From contig OY804586.1 of the NCBI GenBank assembly GCA_963680875.1, positions 53,416,203 to 53,480,202 of the forward strand: 64,000 nucleotides of DNA. Direction: 5' to 3'. The stretch is from Bathymodiolus brooksi. Taxonomy: Eukaryota > Mollusca > Bivalvia > Mytilida > Modiolidae. Positions 1 to 10,842 of the stretch are shown piece by piece. The notes under the pieces are model-generated. The model saw only the letters and a list, made by a program, of their open reading frames with translations, made no database searches and was not told where the DNA came from. A program made the position numbers and the translations under genes. Each line of letters opens with the position of its first letter. The first letter of the stretch is position 1.

Positions 1-339
1 AAATGTTCTGTTAACTGTAGTGTACATGTCATTTATCCAACATTTTATTAATCATTGTAATCGATTAGAAAACATTCCGTCATTTCTGTCAACAGAAAAG
101 TTAAGTATACAATCCCGACCCCGCATAATTTTGCCAAGGTCGATTTCACGATTAAATGAAATATTGTTTCATTACAAATAGATGTGATGACTTTAAAAAA
201 ATAATGCAAATAAAATAATTTGGTTTTGAAATATTTCAAACGAATTTGTATCGAAAACCTACGCGAAAACATAAAGTTAAATATGTGTCGCAACCGGGTT
301 TGACATACATGTTTTATACCGCGCATTAAAACTTAAAAG
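1..339. other. AT-rich DNA, nothing assigned
   Basis: No conserved domain or repeat structure was recognised. The 92-residue minus-strand open frame here has low-complexity, Phe/Ile-rich composition and no family resemblance, so it is not called a gene. Confidence 0.4.
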
Positions 340-437
340 ACGAAGACAACGAAATTGAGGAAGAGATCAACGCAGCTCTTAAGAGAGTGTTGATCCTTCT
401 TGACGAAGTTAATGACTTGTCAAAATCTGCAAAATAA
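340..437 (+). CDS. possible terminal coding exon fragment, unknown protein
   Basis: A short frame reads as an acidic, coiled-coil-like peptide (about 32 residues, rich in Glu, Asp, Leu and Lys). It ends at a TAA at 435-437, and the stop overlaps an AATAAA-type polyadenylation hexamer. An in-frame stop lies just upstream, so it could only be coding as a last exon entered through an AG near 338-339. The polypyrimidine tract there is poor. No family is recognised. It could be the 3' end of a gene, a pseudogene scrap, or chance. Confidence 0.2.
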
Positions 438-474
438 ATTGTTGAACATTACTGTATTGTTTATTTGGTATTTG

Positions 475-590
475 TTGGCGAGTTTAAAAAAAATGTCACT
501 CGCCAAACATGGCGAGCTCTATTTCATTTTGGCGAGTACTTGTTTCAGTCCACTCGCCATTTTGGCGAGTGTTTGAAAAAAATGGTTTCC
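475..590. repeat. short inverted repeats around ggcgag/ctcgcc
   Basis: The hexamer ggcgag and its complement alternate five or six times in about 110 bp. They include a 9-bp-stem hairpin near 550-571 (cactcgcca/tggcgagtg). This looks like a transposon end with subterminal inverted repeats, but no partner end was found. From 600 to 1355 nothing else is recognisable. Confidence 0.4.
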
Positions 591-1368
591 CACACTGCAA
601 GGTACTACATCATTTTTTTTTTCTTATGGTTATCTGTAATTCACTATTGCTGTTAAAATCATTACCAATCAATATAATCAACTGTATTAAATTGTATGTT
701 AATTGTTCTGCCTTAACAGGCATGTATGATTGGCAATACAAATATTTGTTTGTTTGTTTATATGCAAATCATCTCCCATGATACATTGCGGTAATCGTGG
801 TTTTCTCGTAGTCACGTGACAAATGTTTGAAAAATGGAAGACAAATGGCGGAATCATAGGATCTAAGGCAAAATCGTGCTGTAATGGAGTGTAGCACCAC
901 TTTCTGAGGGTAAGATGGTTATGAATGAATAGAAAAATGATTGGTGAAGCGATTTATATAAGGGTTTCTGATAGAAAATAAAATCCGATAGCCACGAAAC
1001 GTGGAAATGTGCTGACCCAGAGTTGGAGAAGCAAATCCGCTGTTTTCCGTATGTATCACCCTCTGACGTTGAACGGCTACAGCAACTTTATTAATGCTGT
1101 TAAACAATACTATGCTTACCTCACACAAGGTACAAAGGTCCTCGGTGATCTTATGATTTGATCTATATGTTGTACATTATTGCCAATACTAATTGTGGAC
1201 ACATCCAATGAACCTGAATAACACAATTTAGAACTCATTACTACCATATGTGTCTTAAATTAATAAATAAATTGATATGCAACTACACTATTGACACAAA
1301 AATAAAAAAAAGTAAAAAGTCACTCATTTAAACTGTTTTTATCATGAAAAAATATCTTTTATTCTCAA

Positions 1369-2640
1369 AGGGTGCGGGTGGCTCAATGAGTTAGGTAGTT
1401 GGATTACCTAACAATTTATACAAGCCTATCACCAATACGGTATGGGTTCACAACCGGCTTTGTAAATTGCAACCAGAGCCTCCTAGGAGCCTGTAATCAC
1501 TCACCTGGATGAAAGCTGCTTTCAATAACAACGCAGCTGCACTGTGGTGGCCATCTTGGTGGGAGAGTGCGACTGCCGGACACAATTTTGGAAAAGGACC
1601 ATCCAATGACTATTCCATCAAAGTTTCTAATTGAGCTACTGGTTCCCAACAAGATGGTTTTTATGTGAATTTCATCCCCCCTTTTTCTATTCTTGGTTGG
1701 AAGTCGGGATCACCGGACACAATTTTCAAGCGGGGCCACCCAAGGACCATTCTACCAAAATTTGGTTGCAATTGGCCCAGTGGTTTCTGAGAAGATTAAA
1801 ATGTGAAATGTTGACGGACGGACGACGGAATATATGTTAAACTACTCCTTGCTATGTAGCTGCAGTTAAAATTTGAGCTCATTTTGACTTATACTAAAGC
1901 AGCAATGGACAATTGAAGAAATTTATATTTTTAGCAACAGCAATCCTCTCGAGTGGAGGGCGGGGCTGTTGGACACAATTTTGAAAGGGACCCATCCAGG
2001 GACCATCCCTGCCAGGTTTGGTTTAATTTGGTTCAGCAGTTTCAAAGGAGAAGATTTAAACGTGATATTTTATCAAAATATGCCTAATTTGCATAATCGG
2101 TATAAATCGGCTGAAAGAAAAATTTCACAGAAAAACCCGGAATATATGTTAAACTACTCCTTGCCATGTAGATGCAGTTAAAATTTGAGCTCATTTTGAC
2201 TTGTACTAAAGCAGCAATGGACAATTAAAATTTCATTCCCCCTTTTTTCTGTTTTCAGCTTGACGGCCATCTTGATTGGAAGTCGGATCACCGGACACAA
2301 TTTTGGAAGGGGGCCATCCAAGGACCATTCCACCAAAGTTTGGTTGCAATTGGCCCAGTGGATTCTGAGGAGAGGATTAAAATGTGAAATGTTGACGGAC
2401 GGACGACGGATGAAAAGTGATGGCAATGGCTTACATGGCCTAAAGGCCAGGCAAGCTAAAAAAGGGTGCACTCAACTCGCATCCGCAAGTGACAAAGTTT
2501 ACTAGTTGCTTGCCCATGGTTCTCTCTGGGTACTCCGGCTTCTTCCACCACTAAAACTGATCGCCATGATACATTTTTTTGTACAACTGAAATATTGCTG
2601 AAAGTGGCGTGAAACACCAAAAATCAATCAATCAGTCAAT
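1369..2640 (+). mobile_element. tRNA-derived SINE (type A), split by a 1-kb insertion
   Basis: The 5' half (1369-1472) has a tRNA-like head with an A-box-like tggctcaatgag and a B-box-like gggttcacaacc. The 3' half resumes at about 2458 with gggtgcactc and runs through the family tail (ctgaaatattgctgaaagtg...) to a (tcaa)n end. A perfect 13-bp target-site duplication, cttttattctcaa, lies at 1356-1368 and 2641-2653, so both halves come from one insertion. The uninterrupted relative at 27127-27375 shows the joined order. Confidence 0.9.
1473..2457 (-). mobile_element. Helentron/pearl-like non-autonomous element, copy 1 (985 bp)
   Basis: It begins ccagagcctcctaggagcc and ends in a hairpin (ggcttacatggcct / aggccaggcaagct) followed by an A-run. 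Both ends match, in reverse orientation, those of the 19.1-24.9 kb element. Internally it has degenerate units (ggccatcttgg...tcaccggacacaattttg...aaggacca) and a roughly 110-bp duplication at about 1825-1915 and 2138-2228. A ggacggacgac run precedes the terminal hairpin. It sits inside a SINE with no target-site duplication, as expected of rolling-circle Helentron-type integration. The family assignment is inferred from structure. Confidence 0.7.
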
Positions 2641-2883
2641 CTTTTATTCTCAATAAACCATCATTATTAAATACTGGCATAGGGTTCGGTTTATGGTATT
2701 TAATGATTTTGAGAATGTACTTGTTTTAGCAATAACTATAATATAAATTATTTGTTTTAAAAACTATTTGGCATAGAACTTTCAAATACAACGGGTCTCA
2801 GATGAAAGAGATCTTCTAAATTATTTTTGTGGAAAATTGTAGTTTTTGAGAATTGGATCTTACTGATGCAACAAGTTGAGAAA

Positions 2884-4155
2884 CTAGAGGCTCAGGTGAG
2901 CCTGTATCGCTCACCTGACATAAATAAGCCCTCTTAAGAATGTCTGCATGCCGAATACATCTAAGTTTTACCATTCAAATCCCATAGGGTTCTATGTTAA
3001 AACTATGTCTGCTCATGGCAGCCATCTTAGATGGAGGTTGTGGTCACCGGACACAATTTTAAAAGTATAATACCCAAGGACCATCCATGCCATGTTTGCT
3101 TTAAATTGGCTGACTGGTTTCAGAGGAGAAGACTTTTAAACAATTTTCCCATAGGTTCTATGTTAAAACTATGTCCACTGACGGTGGCCATTTTGGACCG
3201 AGATCAGGGTCACTGAACACAATTTTGGAAGTTGACCACCTAAGGACCATTGATGACATGTTTGCTATATTGGCTTACTGGTTTCAGAGGAGAAGATTTT
3301 AAAACATTTTTTCCCCATAAGGTCCTATGTTAAAACTATGTCCGCTGAAGGTGGCCATCTTGGATGGAGGTCAGGGTCACCAGACACAATTTTGAAAATT
3401 GACCACTCAAGGACCATCCATGCCATGTTTGCTTTAAATTGGCTAACTGGTTTCAGAGAAGATTTTTAAACATATTTCCCATAGGGTCCTATGTTAAAAC
3501 TATGTCCGCTGATGGTGGCCATCTTGGATGGAGGTCTGGGTCACTGGATATAATTTTGAAAGTTGACCGTTTAAGGACCATTCATGCCATGTTTGCTTTA
3601 AATTGGCTTACTGGTTTCAGAGGAAATTTTTTTTTTAATTTTTCCCATAGGGTCTTATGTTAAAACTATGTCTGCTGACGGTGGCCATCTTGAAAGTTGA
3701 CCACCTAAGGACCATTCATGACATGTTTGCTTTAAATTGACTTAATGGTTTCAGAGGAAAAGACTTTTAAACATTTTTTCCATAGTTAAAACTAAGTCGA
3801 GTCACGACGGCCTTCTTGATATTTCCGATCGGCAAACGATTCACAAGTTTAGTACAGGACCACCCAATGATCATTCCTGCAAAGTCACAATTCAATTGGC
3901 TTTGTGGTTTCTGACGAGAAGATTTTAAAAATTTCAGCCAATGAGAACACATTATGGACCGTGGCAGCCATGTTGGATTTCAAATCAGCACCAAAAGCAA
4001 AATTCTGGTAGAGGACCATCCAATGAACATTTCTGGCAAGTTTGGTTCAATTCTCATCAGCGGTTTCAGAGAAGATTTAAATGTGAAAAGCTAACGGACG
4101 GACGACAGACGCTTACCCATGACAAAAGCTCACATGGCCTATGGCCAGGTGAGCT
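2884..4155 (-). mobile_element. Helentron/pearl-like element, copy 2, with ~167-bp internal repeats
   Basis: The left end ctagaggctcaggtgagcct and the right-end hairpin (4127-4155, agctcacatggcc / ggccaggtgagct, one mismatch) define the element. The core holds about five tandem units starting near 3018, 3186, 3352, 3519 and 3682. The spacing of about 167 bp matches the monomer of the large satellite element at 19-25 kb. Each unit carries ggccatcttgga...ggtcaccggacacaattttg and ...ggtttcagaggagaagattt. Short open frames here are repeat translations. Confidence 0.75.
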
Positions 4156-5286
4156 AAAAAAAAAACATATATTTCTTGGTATGATATGAATTGATATGAG
4201 CAGCATTTTTGGTGAAAATTCTAGTTTTTTTTGTTGTTGAAAAAACAAGAATTTTGAGAATTATGTCTTATTTACACAATAATCTTCTGCAATAAGCACC
4301 GATGTTCACGAGAATCTATTCTATATCACTCACCAGATTGTATCACATTTTGGGATTAGTGGAGAATGTAAATATCATTTTCAATGTCGGTCCTTCAGCA
4401 TATTGTAGCAGGGCTTCAATGCATCAGTGATAATAAGTCCAGCTTGGGTTCGATGCTTTTATTGGAATATAACAGTAACCCTACAAATATACAAATAACA
4501 AACATAAATACATGACAAGACAGATCATCACATAAGATAATACACAATCAAAGGGAGATAATTCTCTATGATTTATCAAAGAATATAAAATAAAACACTT
4601 TTCTACAAGTTATCTTCTATGAGAAAAATAACACAATATACAAAATGTAGCTTACTCTTCTAATAAGTATACAATAAAGTAAATTATTCTGTCTTTGGTA
4701 AATAACCAAATAATTGCAACTTCAAGACAATTGGCATTGCATCACCTCAGAGTTAGTTTCAGCATAGTTTATACACTCAAAAAATAAATCTCTATGTGAG
4801 AGAATATATGACACAAATAAAAATGACAAACACTATTACACTCAGTAAACACAATTCACTGAATACACAAACGTATAAACATGCAAATAAATAAACAATC
4901 AAATACACAAAGCTTACCCTATATATGGCACAAGGGCACCAGAAGAATGGATCACTCTAGGATCTTTGCAAGTCTACATCATAATAAATCCTGAATAAAA
5001 TAAAAGGGGCATTGATAAGTCAAAATGACTTCAGAACATATTAAATATAACAAAAGCATCATCTTGAATAAATTAATCACCTGATATAAGTTGTATATCA
5101 AAGTTTACAGAAATTCAACACTTGTAAAAATATAAAAGAATAATCATGATAACATTCCTCTCATTCTAATATTATAGGAAATTAGAAAACAATTATACTC
5201 AGATTCATACTTCAATCTCAATATGTGCATTCCCACTATTTCATACTAAGGTGAAAATTAGAAATAATAAAATGAGTAAACAGGAA
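4156..5286. other. AT-rich intergenic DNA, nothing assigned
   Basis: No open frame longer than about 60 codons, no recognised domain, and no repeat with identifiable ends. Confidence 0.4.
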
Positions 5287-5906
5287 GATCAATTGACTTT
5301 GGCATCCACAATACTGGAATACCAGTATTGTCTAAAAATTCCAGTATTATACAAGTATTGTGACTTGGTAATTAGATAGTATTATATGAAATAAATATGT
5401 CTCTATTTAATAAGGTATGAACATAATTGTTTGTTTTCAAGAAAATTGTTTAGAAACATAATTTTTAGACAATAATAAATATATATATTTTTTAATTTTA
5501 TAAACTTTGGAAAAACCAATATGTTAACTTGTTATTGGAAGAAAATAGTTAAAAAAAAATGATTGACAGAATTAAAGGGTGTGTACGAAGATTGCAAGAG
5601 ATACTATTTAAAATATATAGAAGTATATTGAGAAATTTGGACGTTAGGATAGCTCATTTTAATTTGTAATTGCACAACAGTTTAGATTCTTTTTTAACTA
5701 TTTTGGTAGCCCTTAAAATGACCGTTTTGCCACTTTGGGACTTGAAACTGCTGTAACTGTTTACAGTTTACAAAATAAAACCACTTTAGGCACTTAAGTT
5801 TAATCTGAAATAAAAACCTGTCTTTACAGTACTGGTATACAATTTGTATACCACTGGTATGACAATACTGGTATTCCAGTATTGTGGTCGCCAAAGTCAA
5901 TTGATC
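5287..5906. mobile_element. TIR element (620 bp) with palindromic ends
   Basis: The 46-bp terminal inverted repeats at 5287-5332 and 5861-5906 match at all but about two positions. Each TIR starts gatcaattgactttgg and contains its own hairpin, caatactgg/ccagtattg with an aata loop. There is no transposase frame, so it is non-autonomous (a foldback or MITE-type element). No clear target-site duplication flanks it, so the superfamily is undetermined. Confidence 0.8.
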
Positions 5907-6174
5907 CCATAGAATAGTAGTACATGTGGTCCAAATTAATTTCCAGTTTGAAAATGTTTGAGTAAACCAAAATGTCTGACTTTTGTTTCTGTTGTGCTCT
6001 ATCACACGTGTGAGGAAAAGATAATTTACCAATAGAAAGTCTGTATTTTCCCTCCAAAATTAATGTGTAATGAACCATGCAATTTACTGTACTGTATCAA
6101 AAGACGTATATTATCAAGGACGTATATACGTCCTTGACTGTATATAGTTCTATTTTGTAATTTTAATAAAAAAA

Positions 6175-6296
6175 TTGCGCCGAGCGGAGGGAAGCGCGAA
6201 CATTTTTGGGATATTTCGTGTGAAAAATCACGATTTTACGCCAAAAAATCATATTTTTTCCAATTTTAGCCCCCCCCCCCCCTCCTGGATGCACCC
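6175..6296. mobile_element. hAT-MITE-like fragment with poly-C tract
   Basis: Contains catttttgggatatttcgtg and a poly-C run followed by cctggatgcacccct. This matches the layout of the short element at 49873-50006 (ggtatttcgtgtgaatttt, poly-C, cctggatccgcccc). The left terminus is degraded. A second short CAGTGGCGAATTT...poly-C...ctaaaattcgc palindromic remnant lies at 6558-6618. Confidence 0.45.
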
Positions 6297-6683
6297 CTGT
6301 GTTATGCGTGCAATTGTTCTGTTAATCATGAAAGGCAATACCCCCATTCCTCTACTTTATATCGATGTGTTTTAAACAATATTTGTCGATTTAAAACTAA
6401 TTATGTTTACTCAATAAACGGAGGAGGGGCTTTCCCGATTAGCAGATCTATTGAACTATTTTTGTCTTTATTTGTTATACGTGGGAATGGTCCTAATGAA
6501 TATCAAATGATATATTTCAACTAAATTGAATATGGACTAGAAAAGTTGAAAGAGTTCAGTGGCGAATTTAGAGGGGGCGTGCGGGGCGTGCGCCCCCCCC
6601 CCCCCCCTAAAATTCGCAAAGCATATGTTATACAACGTTAATTAAGCAGTTCAATTAATAACTTTTTCATGAATGGTTAACTC

Positions 6684-8516
6684 GTGACCTGTAGTAACAT
6701 ATTCTTACACATTGTAAATACACGTAGCGGCGACATGAAGAATGATTCGAAGAAACTATGGTCATACATAAAGCATAAGAAACAAGATTCCAGTGGGGTA
6801 GCACCACTGAAAGATACTGACGGTCTTCTGTACAGTGACACGTCTGCAAAAGCTGAGATTTTGAACAACCAATTCCACTCGGTTTACACAAAGGAGAATT
6901 TTGACAACCAATTCCACTCGGTTTACACAAAGGAGAATTTTGACAACTTGCCATCAAAAGGACCTAGTCCCCACCCAACTATGCCTAACATACAGGTCAA
7001 CAGTAATGGCATCAAAAAACTACTGAAGGGTCTTAACATACATAAAGCGACAGGCCCAGATGCAATATCTACAAGATTTCTTCATGACTACGCAGAAGAA
7101 CTAGCGCCAATCACGACTTTCATATTCCAACTGTCATTAGAAACAGGTAATATACCCGACGATTGGAGAGAGGCAAACATGGTGGCATTATTTAAGAAAG
7201 GAGACAGACACCAAGCATCAAACTATAGGCCAGTTTCACTCACGTCCGTATCTTGTAAAATATTGGAACATGTCCTTCACAGCCAGATAATGGACCATTT
7301 CGACCGTTGGAACATACTGACAGACAAGCAACATGGGTTTAGAAGGAGGAGATCTTGCGAGTCACAACTGATCATCACCATCGATGCGCTAGCCAAGTCC
7401 TTGGCCAAAGGAAAACAAGTTGATGTGATTTTGCTTGATTTCTCCAAAGCCTTCGATAAGGTTCCCCATCATCGACTGCTTCACAAGCTGGACTATTATG
7501 GAGTGAGAGGAAACACCTGGAAATGAGTACATGACTTCTTGAGTAAGAGAACGCAGAAAGTCGTATTAGACGGTGTTACATCCTCCTGCGCAGACGTTAT
7601 ATCCGGAGCCCCACAAGGTACTGTGATGGGCCCATTGCTATTTTTAACCTTCATAAATGACTTGCCAGAACACACTACTTCTGATGTTCGACTCTTCGCA
7701 GACGACTGTCTGTTGTACAGACATATCCGAAATGATGAAGATGCTGCAGCTTTACAGAAGGACATAACATCACTACAGCAATGGGAAGAAACATGGCAGA
7801 TGCAGTTCCATCCGCAAAAATGTAATGTCATTCATGTAACCAACTAACGTAAGCCCATCACACATAGTTACAAGTTACATGATCACATACTGGAAGTTAT
7901 GGAAAACAGCAAATATCTAGGAGTTACTATCAACAACAAGCTGAACTGGACCCAACATATAACCAACATCAAAGGCAAAGCCAGTAGGGCCTTGGGCTTT
8001 TTACAGAGAAACCTCCGAGGATGCAAACCAAATGTTAAGTCAACCGCCTATGCCACCATGGTGAGACCGACATTAGAATATGCAGGCACAGTATGGGACC
8101 CACACCATCAGGTCCACATCAGATCACTCGAGGGGGTCCAGCGAAGAGCCGCCAGATTTGTTAGCGGTAACTTTTATGACCGCACTCCAGGTTGTGTAAC
8201 AGCGATGATAAACCAACTCAAATGGGAACCCCTAGAATATCGCCGGTTGACATCACGGCTAGTCATGTTCTACAAGATCACACATGACATCATTGACATC
8301 AATGCACCATCCTACTTATTACCAGGTGATGCTAGAACAAGGGGTGCAAATAGATATCGTCAACCAACAACCGACAAGGATATCTACAAGTTCTCTTTCT
8401 TTCCAAGAACCACCAATGGTTGGAACAGGCTACCAGAAACAACTACATCAGCCAATACCATCGAGAGCTTCCGTATGCAGCTGAGTTCCAGCCAAGCTGC
8501 ATACTTCACACACTAG
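6684..8516 (+). pseudogene. LINE ORF2 reverse transcriptase, two nonsense codons (jockey/CR1 group)
   Basis: A non-LTR retrotransposon reverse transcriptase, which makes cDNA from its own transcript at the target site. One frame runs through 6684-8516 and is broken only by TGA at 7524-7526 and TAA at 7845-7847. RT landmarks in order are KATGPDAI, the FKKGDR...NYRPVSLTS block, QHGFRRRRSC, LLDFSKAFDKVPH (catalytic Asp), SGAPQGTVMGPLLF, and FADDCLLY with the catalytic Asp pair. The thumb and C-terminal region follows (KYLGVTI, LEYAGTVWDPH, GWNRLP). The N-terminal part is missing, so the copy is 5' truncated. A 39-bp in-frame duplication near 6867-6944 repeats the 13-residue block NQFHSVYTKENFD. 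The element probably ends near 8640. Confidence 0.93.
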
Positions 8517-8649
8517 ATCCATGTCTTTTTGTATATAGTTTTAACTGTTCATATGCCGAAGGGTTTTTAGTCGTCTTTGACATGCGTCAGTGCAAAATTA
8601 CACTCAAGATGAGTCCTGCACTATACCAGGAAGAAGAATTGGAATGAAA

Positions 8650-9829
8650 TTGCGTATAATATTCTTACTACATAACACTTCGAGTTCCCGTTGTACAGGA
8701 AGGTAGAAGAAGCACTATATTTTTCATGTATATGATAGAAACTTGTGCTTTCTTTTGAAATTTTAGAGAAAACGTTAATGTTCTGAAGAATTCTCTGTTG
8801 AAAATGTAAAATTCTATCTTCATTGATTGAAAACTTACTAAATATTAAAACCTATACTGTCATATTTGGTATGCAAATTTCTCATTTGTAGTGCAACAAA
8901 TCAGACATAAATTTAAAATCCAAAAAGTAGATAAAATGGAAGAAAAACGTCAAAGAAATTCCTACCTGTCATTCTGTGTGACGTAGATATGATCTGAGTT
9001 CCCGATAGCATCTGTTGTCCAGATAGCCGGTTGTAGGATGTGAAACTAGTTGTTACTGGGATGCTCTTTATTATCAGCGACAGCAATTGTCGCAGTTCCG
9101 TGAGAATACTCAAAGCCACCCATTAATAAAAACAAAGAGATCAAAGAATTTAGATATACAATAATCCCCAATTGTAATGATTAATAAATCAACAATCATT
9201 AATTTCAATTAAGCATTTCAAACAACATACCTAATAATTGCTTGAAGAGAACTTAATTATTTTCCAAAAGCTCATATTTTTTCTTGCAATTATCGATTAC
9301 TTTTCTATAACATTACTTCTTTATTTTAAATTAAAATATGCATTATGTTCATTAAAATACCTTTTAATTATCGGGGCGAACGAACCCAGACCGAATGTGT
9401 AGTTAGGGCGAACGGACCCATGAGGACATAACTTTGGCGTTCTTGCTAAAAATTAAAATACCCCAAATATACAAAATGTGGAGTGAAGCTTTCCTCAAAT
9501 ACATGCGATTTTTCTTTAGTGACCTACATGTACTATCAATGTTGTTTTATTAAACTAAATAAAGAATTCATTAAACCCATCACATAGACTTTTATTTAAA
9601 AAACAAAATTAACCCGGAAATAATTCATAATCGGTCCTCATATCTATAGTTTACAATTGTATTTCAATTTCCGGTGATTTCCTCGTGCAGTCATCAAGAT
9701 TTGTGTAGGTTCAAATTATCTGTATCTGTATCTGTATGAATACGTTGAAGATACCAATACTGGCTTTAATTCAACGGGAGAGAGAGCACCTATTGATGGT
9801 GTACCTGGTGGTTCCACCACAGGGGCTTG
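8650..9829. other. AT-rich intergenic DNA, nothing assigned
   Basis: No supported gene. A short near-duplicate motif (gggcgaac...accca) occurs twice at 9375-9420, and ctgtat repeats lie near 9718. Confidence 0.35.
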
Positions 9830-10839
9830 TTACGATTTTTATTTTTTTTCCCCGAGTACTCTAAAAACCACAAGGGAGGAATCTAAAATGTCAAATTTTC
9901 ATACAACACTTTTTCAAAATAGTTTTGTATTGGTGTCTTGACCTCATTCGCCATAATATTGGTACTAAATTGAAGCTTAATAAATATATTTTTGATATTT
10001 CGATTCCTTTTTGTCATCATCTTTACCTATCTGCAACTTTAAAGCAATACTTCACAGAATTTGCACTGGCCTAATCCTCCCTCAATCATGTTTACATGTC
10101 AATACGGGTGAATTCATACGTGCGATTTGATTGGTCAGTTATTTTTAGGTAATTTGTTTACCCCAGTTTACTATCGTAAGAGTCGCACATGAGTTGAAAG
10201 TCTGAAATTCTCATTTTTTCCTCTCATATAGTTAATACATGTATAAATGATTGTTTATTTTAGATAGATTTTGATCTGATGAAAGTAATAAATACAATAT
10301 ATATCGTTTTAAATCCCGTTCTATGCAAACAACTTGAAATCTGGTACCGGTATTGCAAGCCAAAAAATAAAGGGGGGGGGGATTTTCGAACTTCCTGTTT
10401 ATTTTTCTGGACATATCATTGACTCCTCGTGATCGTATTCATTTCACAGTCACAACAGTGTTCTAGCTAGGTAAAAAATGCAAAATCACTGACCAATCAA
10501 CACATTCTTTGCAATCCTTACCTAAAAATAACCGACCAATCAAATCACACGTATGAATTCAGCCCGTATTGACATGTAAACATGATTGAGGGAGGATTAG
10601 GCCAGTGCAAATTCTGTGAAGTATTGCTTTAAAGTTGCAGATAGGTAAAGATGATGACAAAAAGGAATCGAAATATCAAAAATATATTTATTAAGCTTCA
10701 ATTTAGTACCAATATTATGGCGAATGAGGTCAAGACACCAATACAAAACTATTTTGAAAAAGTGTTGTATGAAAATTTGACATTTTAGATTCCTCCCTTG
10801 TGGTTTTTAGAGTACTCGGAAAAAAAATTAAAATCGTAA
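9830..10839. repeat. long inverted repeat (about 322-bp arms, 365-bp spacer)
   Basis: The left arm 9830-10152 and right arm 10518-10839 are near-perfect reverse complements (a few mismatches), both ending ttacgatttt outside and ttacctaaaaataac inside. The spacer has a poly-G run and no coding potential. The arrangement fits a foldback transposon or an inverted duplication. The right outer end abuts the 3' end of the minus-strand LINE. No target-site duplication is visible. A transcript would form a hairpin of more than 300 bp. Confidence 0.85.
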
Positions 10840-10842
10840 AGT

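Noticed and set aside
1371..1480. Free-standing tRNA gene
   Set aside because: A/B-box-like head belongs to a SINE: same head occurs at 27127 and 37600 with the SINE body and tail attached.
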